Origin: Niabella sp.
GTDB taxonomy: Bacteria; Bacteroidota; Bacteroidia; Chitinophagales; Chitinophagaceae
Length of the DNA: 64,000 bases
NCBI RefSeq assembly: GCF_030150205.1
Contig: NZ_JASLGT010000014.1
Span: 1 to 64,000 of the forward strand
Direction: 5' to 3'
The notes beneath the pieces are model-generated. The model worked only from the letters and a program-made list of their open reading frames with translations. It was not told where the DNA came from and did not search any database. The position numbers were made by a program, and so were the translations under genes. This document shows, piece after piece, positions 27,532 to 34,052 of the stretch; position 1 is the first letter of the stretch, and each line of letters opens with the position of its first letter.

Positions 27532-27917
27532 CAGAATTTGTACACCACTCTTCTGAACCCATCTTTTAACAAAGGAACATTAAAGTTGATCAGATACCCT
27601 AATTTTTTATTCGTTAGTTTCAGATAGGTAATCAATTGCGCCATGAAAACGGGCTCAATTGCAATCACGGCTTTAATTTCGAGAATGATTTCATTTTCAA
27701 CTAACATATCGATTACATAAACCTTTCCTAAAAGACATTCTTTATATCTCATTTCAACCGGAACCTGCAACCTTACCGAAATACGCCTCAATTCCAGCTC
27801 CCGGTTTAATGCATACATATAGGCCGACTCTAGTAAGCCAGGGCCCAGTTCCCTGTGAACGGTGATACAGGCATCTAAAATAATCCCTCCCAGTCGGTTT
27901 AGTTCATTGTTAGTCAT
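27531..27917 (-). CDS. GxxExxY protein, PD-(D/E)XK nuclease-like
   Basis: 128 residues, the usual length for the GxxExxY family (Pfam PDDEXK_3). The name-giving motif is GLLESAY at 27-33. A PD-(D/E)XK-type core can be traced: Glu30, Asp70 in VIDMLVEN, Glu80-x-Lys82 in LEIKA and a following Q-xxx-Y (Gln94, Tyr98 in AQLITYLK). No substrate has been shown for the family; nuclease activity is inferred from the fold. The gene is flanked on both sides by inverted repeats (27491-27531 and 27972-28013) and is wedged into the fumarylacetoacetase/flavin reductase pair, so it looks inserted. Its start ATG at 27917 follows an A-rich leader. Confidence 0.9.
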   Translation of the reverse strand: MTNNELNRLGGIILDACITVHRELGPGLLESAYMYALNRELELRRISVRLQVPVEMRYKECLLGKVYVIDMLVENEIILEIKAVIAIEPVFMAQLITYLKLTNKKLGYLINFNVPLLKDGFRRVVYKF

Positions 27918-27971
27918 GATTTGGTATTTATTCGCAGGTCAAAAAAAAGTTCACCACAAAAAACAATTTTT

Positions 27972-28013
27972 ATCTCCGCATTATTTCAGCGTTCTCCAGT
28001 TCTCCGCGGTTAA
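27972..28013 (-). repeat. Right inverted terminus of the GxxExxY unit, overlapping the fumarylacetoacetase-type gene end
   Basis: The minus strand reads TTAACCGCGGAGAAC and ends with GCGGAGAT, matching the left terminus in inverted orientation. The TAA stop and about the last ten codons of the 27981-29009 gene fall in it. A solitary relative is at 45717-45744. Confidence 0.8.
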
Positions 28014-29009
28014 TTTCTTCTCTAAGATACTAAATTCCGTTGCCTCCCTTTCGATTTTATTCTCCAAACGACCCAATTCCTCTATCTCCATAACCACTGT
28101 ATCTCCGGGCTGCAGCCACTGTTCCGGGTAGTTGGGATCCTGTAACTTACCCGTACCATTCAGCTCCAGGAAACAGCCGGTTCCTACGGTGCCGCTCCCG
28201 ATCACATCGCCGGGGTAAAGATCTACGCCATACGAAGCCCGTTCAATCAGCTCAGCAAAGGTCCAGTCCATATCTGCGAGGTTGCCGGTACTCACCTGTA
28301 TACCATTGACCCGGCATTTCATTTGCAGATTCCAGCATGTGCCGGTATGGCCTGGTTTGGGCGGCACCTCGCGGGATGTTAACGCATCGGGGGTTACCAG
28401 CCAGGGGCCAATTACCGTAGCAAAGTCCTTCCCCTTTGCCGGGCCCAGGTTCAATGCCATTTCTTCCATCTGCAGCGTGCGGGCACTCAGGTCGTTCATG
28501 ATCATCAGGCCTCCGATATAGGCAGCTGCATCAGCCGCTTTAATATTCCTTCCTTTTTTGCAGATCACAATCGCCGCTTCCAGTTCAAAATCCAGCTTCT
28601 GAAAATGATCCGGCATGCAGGTAACTGTTCCCGGCCCGGCGATGCTATTGTGATTGGTAAAATAAAAGACGGGGTATTGATCAAATTCCGGGATCATGGG
28701 AACCTTCCGGTTTCTGCGCGCAGCCGCCACATGTTGACGGAATGCATAACCATCCCTGCAGGAAGTGGGATGCGGTACCGGTGCCAGCAATTGTACCGTT
28801 TCCACGGGGGTGCCTGCGTCCGGAAATACGCCGGCTTCCAGGCCTTTATTTTCTGCAACCAGCATTGGAAAATATGCTTCCCAGTTTTCTAATAACCATT
28901 TCATTGTAACGGGACCATCGGCCCTCAGGAATGAAAGTGCATATACCCGATCCTTTACCTGCAATCCCAATTGCTCGTTTCCGTTATTCAGATAAGATAC
29001 CAGTTTCAT
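27981..29009 (-). CDS. Fumarylacetoacetate hydrolase family protein (probable fumarylacetoacetase)
   Basis: 342 residues from the ATG at 29009; a TTG two codons upstream is less likely. The FAH catalytic domain (about 80-325) shows FTNHNSIAGPG, DFELEAAIVICKKGRNI with metal-binding acidic residues, MNDLSARTLQ and the closing IGSGTVGTGCFLEL. In this gene block it most plausibly cleaves fumarylacetoacetate to fumarate and acetoacetate, the last step of tyrosine breakdown. The last residues (KKLTAENWRTLK) are encoded by the right terminus of the GxxExxY unit, so the native C-terminus was probably replaced. Confidence 0.88.
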   Translation of the reverse strand: MKLVSYLNNGNEQLGLQVKDRVYALSFLRADGPVTMKWLLENWEAYFPMLVAENKGLEAGVFPDAGTPVETVQLLAPVPHPTSCRDGYAFRQHVAAARRNRKVPMIPEFDQYPVFYFTNHNSIAGPGTVTCMPDHFQKLDFELEAAIVICKKGRNIKAADAAAYIGGLMIMNDLSARTLQMEEMALNLGPAKGKDFATVIGPWLVTPDALTSREVPPKPGHTGTCWNLQMKCRVNGIQVSTGNLADMDWTFAELIERASYGVDLYPGDVIGSGTVGTGCFLELNGTGKLQDPNYPEQWLQPGDTVVMEIEELGRLENKIEREATEFSILEKKLTAENWRTLK

Positions 29010-29081
29010 AATCAAAATTTAATGCATTTATTACACCGGGGCTAAACCTGCCGGCCATCAGGTGTTTCAGCTGACAGTGGA

Positions 29082-30317
29082 TCAGGCCCGGTGCGCCGGT
29101 TCCACATGGCGTTCCAACAAGCTTTTTAACCGGCTCAGCATTGGATCGATATCTTCCATCCTGCTGGTGCCTACGCTTAGCCGGTACCAGTTAGCAGCAT
29201 GTGCCGCACCAAATACCCTGAAAGGCAGGAACGCAATCCCTGCTTCTTCCAGCAGCAGGGAGGTTATATCTCCGGGCAGATCAATTTTCACCGTAAGATA
29301 AATAGAGGCCTGCGGCGCGATGGCATCGACAGGCAGCCCGTCCATTTTCATTTGCCGGATACCTCCGTAAATTTTTGTTAACCGTTCTAACAGGGCTTCT
29401 TTAAATCCGATTAAATAGCCGTCAGCCGCCACATCATCTACCAGGAACCGGGCCACCGCTTTCTGTTCCGCCATCGGGGCCCAGGCGCCCACATGATTCA
29501 GCATTGTTTTTATCTTGCTGATCACGGGTTCGGGGCCATAACACCAGCCCACCCGTACGCCGGTTGCGGCAAAGGCCTTGCTGATGGCATCAATATAAAT
29601 GGTGTAAGGCCGTGCATCCGGACAAACACTTACCGGGCTCACATGCGGCTGCCGTCCATAATTCAGCAGGTAATAGATCTGGTCATACAAGATGTATAAT
29701 TTTTTTTCATCCTTACCACGCCGTGCATTCTCTGCTACCACCATTTCGCAAATGGCCTTTAATCCTGCTTCGGTAAAGCAGGTGCCCGTTGGGTTTTGAG
29801 GCGAACAAAGCGCCAGTAACACGGCATCCTTTATAAACGGACGTATTTCATCCGCCGTAGGCATAAAATGATGCTCCGGCTTTGTTTCAATAACACAAGG
29901 CGTTGCGCCGGTAAGCTGCACATAAAAATGGTTGTTCCACGAAGGCACAGGATAGATCACGATGTCGCCCGGATCCACTATCATATGATAAGCAGCAAAC
30001 AACAGTGGCCGGCCACCACTCCCGATCATGATCTCTGCAGGTGTATACGAAATGCCCTGCTGCTTTTTTACAAACGCCGCAATGGCCGCTCTTAAATCCT
30101 CGTTTCCGTCGGTAGCCGGGTAATTGGTTTGCCGGCCGCGATAAGCTTTTACTATTTCATCCTCCAGCAATGGTGGAATGGGAAACAGTTGCGGATTAAA
30201 ATCGCCCACCGTATAATTCAGCAACTGCTCTCCGGCGGCCATTCTTTTCTTTACCGCATTACTGATGGCCAGGATACCCGAAGGCGGTGTATGTTCTGCC
30301 AACCTGGATAGTTTCAT
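29082..30317 (-). CDS. Pyridoxal phosphate-dependent aminotransferase, class I/II (aromatic amino acid type)
   Basis: 411 residues. The fold type I pattern is present: LLNYTVGDFNP near the start, GSGGRPLLFAAYHMIVDPGD, SPQNPTGTCF (substrate/PLP Asn), LYDQIYYLLNY, and the PLP lysine in DAISKAFAATGVRVG. It lies between the hpd and fumarylacetoacetase-type genes on the same strand, so tyrosine to 4-hydroxyphenylpyruvate transamination is the natural reading; an aspartate-type specificity cannot be excluded from sequence alone. Confidence 0.88.
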   Translation of the reverse strand: MKLSRLAEHTPPSGILAISNAVKKRMAAGEQLLNYTVGDFNPQLFPIPPLLEDEIVKAYRGRQTNYPATDGNEDLRAAIAAFVKKQQGISYTPAEIMIGSGGRPLLFAAYHMIVDPGDIVIYPVPSWNNHFYVQLTGATPCVIETKPEHHFMPTADEIRPFIKDAVLLALCSPQNPTGTCFTEAGLKAICEMVVAENARRGKDEKKLYILYDQIYYLLNYGRQPHVSPVSVCPDARPYTIYIDAISKAFAATGVRVGWCYGPEPVISKIKTMLNHVGAWAPMAEQKAVARFLVDDVAADGYLIGFKEALLERLTKIYGGIRQMKMDGLPVDAIAPQASIYLTVKIDLPGDITSLLLEEAGIAFLPFRVFGAAHAANWYRLSVGTSRMEDIDPMLSRLKSLLERHVEPAHRA

Positions 30318-30373
30318 TGAAAATAAAATAAAGTATTAAAAAATAAATCCGGATGGTATTCACCATTAACTAT

Positions 30374-30510
30374 TCAATGTTGTTTCCTTAAAGCCGCTGA
30401 TGCGCAGATTTGGTATCGGCTTTAACTACAATAATGTCGCAGAAAAGCGCCGCAGGTGCAAGCTGTGCATCTGTGGCAATCACAAAAATTGCTTAAGGAA
30501 ATGGCATTGA
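30374..30510. repeat. Palindromic dispersed element, copy 1 (137 bp)
   Basis: It begins TCAATG and GTTTCCTTAAAGC, contains GGTATCGGCTTTAACTACAA and AAGCGCCGCAGGTGCAA, and ends GCTTAAGGAA followed by ATGGCATTGA. The termini are inverted repeats of about 20 bases. Copy 2 at 33247-33377 is in the same orientation; the pair brackets hpd and hmgA. Confidence 0.88.
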
Positions 30511-30538
30511 TTAACTATTGACCATTCACTATTCCCTA
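30508..30538. repeat. Short ACTATTGACCATTC-type low-complexity repeat
   Basis: AACTATTGACCATTCACTAT occurs directly after the palindromic element and reaches the end of the hpd coding region. Related text occurs at 30360-30373 and as a longer run at 33464-33517. Confidence 0.6.
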
Positions 30539-31666
30539 CAAATTCCCCCTCGCTTCCTGCTCCCGTTCCAGTGCTTCAAACAGGGCCTTAAAATTCCCCT
30601 TGCCAAAGCTTTTTGCGCCTTTTCGCTGAATGATCTCAAAGAACAAAGTGGGCCGGTCTTCCACCGGTTTGGAAAAGATCTGTAATAAATAGCCCTCTTC
30701 ATCCCGGTCAATCAGGATCCCCAGTTCTTTTAAGGGAGCGAGGTCTTCATCAATAGAGCCCACACGGTCCAGCACGGTTTCATAGTACGTGGCCGGGATC
30801 TTCAAAAACTCCACGCCGCGGCTTTGCAACGCAGTTACCGTTTCAATGATATTCCTGGTAGCCAGTGCTACATGCTGCACTCCTTCTCCTTTGTAAAAGT
30901 CGAGGTACTCTTCTACCTGTGATTTTTTCTTGCCTTCTGCGGGTTCGTTAATAGGAAATTTTACATACCCGTTGCCATTGCTCATTACTTTGCTCATGAG
31001 CGCGGAATATTCGGTTGAAATATCGGTGTCATCAAAAGACAGGATATTCCGGAACCCCATCACTTCTTCATAAAAATGCACCCATTTGTTCATCTGGTTC
31101 CATCCAACATTGCCCACGCAATGATCTACATACAGCAACCCGGCTTCCGGTGGATTGTACGCCGGTTCCCATCGCCGGTAACCGGGTAAAAAAGTTCCGT
31201 TGTAATTTTTCCGTTCAATAAAAAGATGGATCGTATCACCATATGTATGAATACCGCTCATGACCACAATGCCCTGTTCATCTTCCAGCTTCACGGGCTC
31301 CAGATAGCTTTTACCGCCCCGTTTTGTTGTTTGCACCCAGGCATCGGTAGCATCATCCACGGCCAGCGCCAGCATTCGTACACCGTCTCCATGCCTGACA
31401 ATATGCGCTTCAATCTCTTCACAATTCCGGATGGGCGTGGTAAATACAAAGGTGAGCTTATTTTGACGCAGCACATAACTGGCTTTATCCTTAACGCCGG
31501 TTTCGGGCCCGGCATAGGCCAGGGATTGGAAGCCAAAAGCAGTTTTGTAAAAATGAGCGGCCTGTTTGGCATTGCCCACATAAAATTCAATATAGTCAGT
31601 ACCCAGTAAGGGAAGAAAATCAGCGGCAGCCGGAATTGCAGCTGCCACTTTACTCGTGTCAAGCAT
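30536..31666 (-). CDS. hpd: 4-Hydroxyphenylpyruvate dioxygenase
   Basis: 376 residues from the ATG at 31666 (a TTG two codons upstream is an alternative). Two vicinal-oxygen-chelate domains are seen: N-terminal GTDYIEFYVGNAKQAAHFY, and the catalytic C-terminal half with iron ligands in YVDHCVGNV (first His), GVQHVALAT (second His) and FFEIIQRKG (Glu), then FGKGNFKALFEALEREQ. It converts 4-hydroxyphenylpyruvate to homogentisate, with loss of carbon dioxide. It is divergent from hmgA, with a shared 390-base promoter region, and lies upstream of the aminotransferase and fumarylacetoacetase-type genes. A palindromic repeat separates it from the aminotransferase. Confidence 0.96.
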   Translation of the reverse strand: MLDTSKVAAAIPAAADFLPLLGTDYIEFYVGNAKQAAHFYKTAFGFQSLAYAGPETGVKDKASYVLRQNKLTFVFTTPIRNCEEIEAHIVRHGDGVRMLALAVDDATDAWVQTTKRGGKSYLEPVKLEDEQGIVVMSGIHTYGDTIHLFIERKNYNGTFLPGYRRWEPAYNPPEAGLLYVDHCVGNVGWNQMNKWVHFYEEVMGFRNILSFDDTDISTEYSALMSKVMSNGNGYVKFPINEPAEGKKKSQVEEYLDFYKGEGVQHVALATRNIIETVTALQSRGVEFLKIPATYYETVLDRVGSIDEDLAPLKELGILIDRDEEGYLLQIFSKPVEDRPTLFFEIIQRKGAKSFGKGNFKALFEALEREQEARGNL

Positions 31667-31815
31667 GATCAATTATTTTAACAATAAATAAAAATGTAAG
31701 AAAAAGGGAACGGATCAATGGCCACTTCGGTCTGTAGCCAGAGCTTCTATCAACAATACGTAGTTTACACGTTTGTCTGAAAAAAGCTTATATGGATAAT
31801 CGGGTCGCACGTTAC

Positions 31816-31845
31816 AAAATAATAACAAATGTACGTTATTTTATT
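31816..31845. promoter_or_regulatory. Inverted repeat between hpd and hmgA, possible operator
   Basis: AAAATAATAAC (31816-31826) and GTTATTTTATT (31835-31845) are inverted copies with 9 of 11 positions matching, separated by eight bases. It lies between opposed -7-like boxes for hpd and hmgA, a natural place for a regulator controlling both genes. Confidence 0.4.
31826..31833 (-). promoter_or_regulatory. Possible -7 box for hpd
   Basis: The minus strand reads TACATTTG, an exact TAnnTTTG match, about 160 bases before the hpd start. It lies in the centre of an imperfect inverted repeat. No convincing -33 box was found. Confidence 0.35.
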
Positions 31846-31853
31846 AAAAGCGG

Positions 31854-31861
31854 TAATTTTG
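31854..31861 (+). promoter_or_regulatory. Possible -7 box for hmgA
   Basis: TAATTTTG matches TAnnTTTG exactly. Transcription would start near 31868, upstream of the small frame at 31878 and of hmgA at 32055. The -33 region is not convincing. Confidence 0.4.
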
Positions 31862-31877
31862 TACCAGTAATTATTCT

Positions 31878-31994
31878 ATGGCCTACTTCAGAAATTTCAT
31901 CTACTGGAACGATAAGCGGCGCTGGAAATATTATTTCCTGCTGGCGGCACTTGCCATGGGCGCGGTGCTTTTCGATTTCAGGTTCAGGGTTTAA
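31878..31994 (+). CDS. Possible 38-residue membrane protein upstream of hmgA
   Basis: A short frame starting MAYFRNFIYWNDKRRWKYYF and continuing as a hydrophobic run LLAALAMGAVLF. The layout (basic patch, then one membrane span, then TAA) is that of a real small membrane protein. It starts shortly after a TAATTTTG box and ends 60 bases before hmgA. It may equally be chance or a leader frame; nothing is known of its function. Confidence 0.35.
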   Translation: MAYFRNFIYWNDKRRWKYYFLLAALAMGAVLFDFRFRV

Positions 31995-32054
31995 AGTTCC
32001 GGGTTATTTTACCTGGTATATACTGCCCTTTCGTTCATCCATCAATAATTAAAA

Positions 32055-33212
32055 ATGCCGCACTATTATACATTGGGATCCATTCCCCATAAACGTCATA
32101 CCCAGTTTCGCAAACCCGATGGCGGGCTTTATAGCGAACAGCTTTTTTCTACTGAAGGATTCAGCAATGACTACGCACTTTTGTACCATTGCCATCCGCC
32201 TACGCAAATTATTAAAACCGAACCGCATCGGGATGTGAGTCCGCATATCGCCGAGGAGAAGATGCTGCAGCACCGCAGCTTTGAAGGATTTAAGGTAAAC
32301 CCGGTAGCAGACTACCTGGATAGCCGGGTACCGGTACTTGTAAACAACGACTGTCACCTGGTACTGGCAGCACCGCAACAGCGTATGCGGGATTATTTTT
32401 ATAAGAATACTGATGGAGATGAGCTGATCTTTATCCACGAGGGCTCAGGAGTGGTAAAAACACAATACGGGTCTCTGCCTTTTAGTTATGGCGACTATAT
32501 CGTATTGCCCCGTGGTACCATTTACCAGATCCATTTCAATGATGAACAGAACCGGCTTTTTATTGTAGAATCCTTTACGCCGCTGCGTTTTCCAAAACGT
32601 TACCTGAGCAGGAACGGACAGCTGATGGAACATGCGCCCTATTGTGAACGGGATATCCGTCCGCCGCAGGACCTGGAAACCATTGATGAAAAAGGCGATT
32701 TCCTCATCAAGGCCAAGAAAAAGGGAATGCTGTATGGGCTGCATTATGGTACGCATCCTTTTGACGTGGTTGGCTGGGATGGCTGCTGTTACCCGTTTAT
32801 CTTCTCTATTCATGATTTTGAGCCGATCACCGGACGGGTACATCAACCGCCCCCCGTACACCAGACCTTTGAGACCAATGCCTTTGTTGTTTGCTCTTTT
32901 GTGCCCCGGTTATTTGATTATCATCCGCAGTCCATTCCTGCGCCCTATAACCACAGCAATATCGACAGTGATGAAGTGATTTATTATGTGGATGGTGATT
33001 TTATGAGCCGCAAGCAGGTAACCCGGGGAATGATCACCCTGCACCCCGCGGGCATTCCGCATGGTCCTCATCCCGGCGCTGTTGAAAAAAGCATCGGGGC
33101 AAAAGAAACAAAGGAACTGGCCGTAATGGTAGATACGTTTCATCCATTGATGCTGACCAAAGAAGCCCTGGAAATTGAAAACCCGGACTATATTATGAGC
33201 TGGGCCGAGTAG
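32055..33212 (+). CDS. hmgA: Homogentisate 1,2-dioxygenase
   Basis: 385 residues. The start MPHYYTLGSIPHKRHTQF is the family start. The cupin core shows IHEGSGVVKTQYGSLPF and DYIVLPRGTIYQI. The iron-site region is NHSNIDSDEVIYYVDGDF followed by HPAGIPHGPHPGAVE, supplying the His, Glu and His ligands. It opens the ring of homogentisate to maleylacetoacetate. It is transcribed divergently from hpd and followed within 35 bases by the second copy of the palindromic element. Confidence 0.95.
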   Translation: MPHYYTLGSIPHKRHTQFRKPDGGLYSEQLFSTEGFSNDYALLYHCHPPTQIIKTEPHRDVSPHIAEEKMLQHRSFEGFKVNPVADYLDSRVPVLVNNDCHLVLAAPQQRMRDYFYKNTDGDELIFIHEGSGVVKTQYGSLPFSYGDYIVLPRGTIYQIHFNDEQNRLFIVESFTPLRFPKRYLSRNGQLMEHAPYCERDIRPPQDLETIDEKGDFLIKAKKKGMLYGLHYGTHPFDVVGWDGCCYPFIFSIHDFEPITGRVHQPPPVHQTFETNAFVVCSFVPRLFDYHPQSIPAPYNHSNIDSDEVIYYVDGDFMSRKQVTRGMITLHPAGIPHGPHPGAVEKSIGAKETKELAVMVDTFHPLMLTKEALEIENPDYIMSWAE

Positions 33213-33246
33213 CGGCTTTAGTGGAGCGAGAATAGTGAATGGTAAA

Positions 33247-33377
33247 TCAATGCCGTTTCCTTAAAGCCGCGCAGATCCGGTATCGGCTTTAACTACAACA
33301 ATGTTGTAGAAAAGTGCCGCAGGCGCAATCAGCGTATCTGCGGCAACCATAAAAACTGCTTAAGGAAACGGAATTGA
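33247..33377. repeat. Palindromic dispersed element, copy 2 (131 bp)
   Basis: It starts TCAATGCCGTTTCCTTAAAGC-like (cited in part: GTTTCCTTAAAGC), contains GGTATCGGCTTTAACTACAA and GCCGCAGGCGCAATCAGC, and ends GCTTAAGGAAACGGAATTGA. The outer 20 bases are inverted repeats of each other with one or two differences. It has the same orientation as copy 1. Confidence 0.88.
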
Positions 33378-33463
33378 ATGACCCTTAGTAAATCGTGAAA
33401 AATCGGAATTTGGACAAAGAAGAAAACCGGTCGTCCACATTGCAAGAACACACGGCCCTTCCC

Positions 33464-33517
33464 TACTGACTATTCACTATTGACTATTGACTATTCACTA
33501 TTGACCATTCACCATTG
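33464..33517. repeat. 14-bp tandem repeat tract
   Basis: About four units of the form ACTATTGACTATTC, with exchanges of G and C at the variable position, ending ACCATTCACCATTG. It is related to the shorter run at 30508-30538. Confidence 0.8.
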
Positions 33518-33521
33518 CCTG

Positions 33522-34022
33522 TTAAAACCCACCACTATCTGCTGAAGGTCCGTAGATGGAAGGAACAGCTATATCATTCAGCCGCATATAAACGGTGAGC
33601 TGCCCGCGGTGATGCACCAGGTGATTGATGGTAGACTCCAGGCTTTCTCTCTTTGAAGATTGAAAAACAACCTGCCCGTTGCTCTTTAAATAAAACGGAG
33701 CCTCCAGTTCACCGTCCTTTACTTCGGCCAGCGCAGCTTTTGCGCCTTCCATATGCTGATCGAAATGCGCCACCAGTTCTTCACTGCTTGCAGGCCGGAT
33801 ATGCGCAAATGTGGCAAAATCGATCTCATTACTGCGAACCATGGTCGTGATCCATAACGGGATTTCTGCAACCAGTATCGAAAGGTACCCAAGGGGCATT
33901 GACTTTTCATGCGGCCGCCATTCGGACAAAGCGGTTGGGATGCGCTCCAAACAACTACGGGTAGCCCTTGTTTCCATTTCCAACTCCTTGATAAATGCCT
34001 TTGCAAAAGTTGAATCATTCAT
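33522..34022 (-). CDS. DinB family protein
   Basis: 166 residues forming a four-helix bundle of the DinB/YfiT type. The C-terminal metal-site helix is clear (TINHLVHHRGQLTVYMR), but the first helix has ILVAEIPLWI where many members have the first His ligand, so the metal site may use Glu or be altered. Family members are cytoplasmic, some are thiol transferases, most are unknown. It lies 30 bases after the phenylalanine hydroxylase stop on the same strand and may be cotranscribed with it. Confidence 0.85.
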   Translation of the reverse strand: MNDSTFAKAFIKELEMETRATRSCLERIPTALSEWRPHEKSMPLGYLSILVAEIPLWITTMVRSNEIDFATFAHIRPASSEELVAHFDQHMEGAKAALAEVKDGELEAPFYLKSNGQVVFQSSKRESLESTINHLVHHRGQLTVYMRLNDIAVPSIYGPSADSGGF

Positions 34023-34052
34023 TGTAGGTGGTATTTATAATTTAAAAATAGT

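Larger units (their letters stand above)
33213..33521. repeat. Repeat-filled gap after hmgA
   Basis: 309 bases made up of the palindromic element copy 2 (33247-33377), about 85 bases with no recognised content, and a run of 14-base repeats (33464-33517) of the type ACTATTGACTATTC. The last reach nearly to the stop of the DinB gene. Confidence 0.8.

Noticed and set aside
31792..32052. 86-codon plus-strand frame upstream of hmgA
   Set aside because: It has no domain or signal and overlaps the promoter boxes and the more convincing 38-residue frame.
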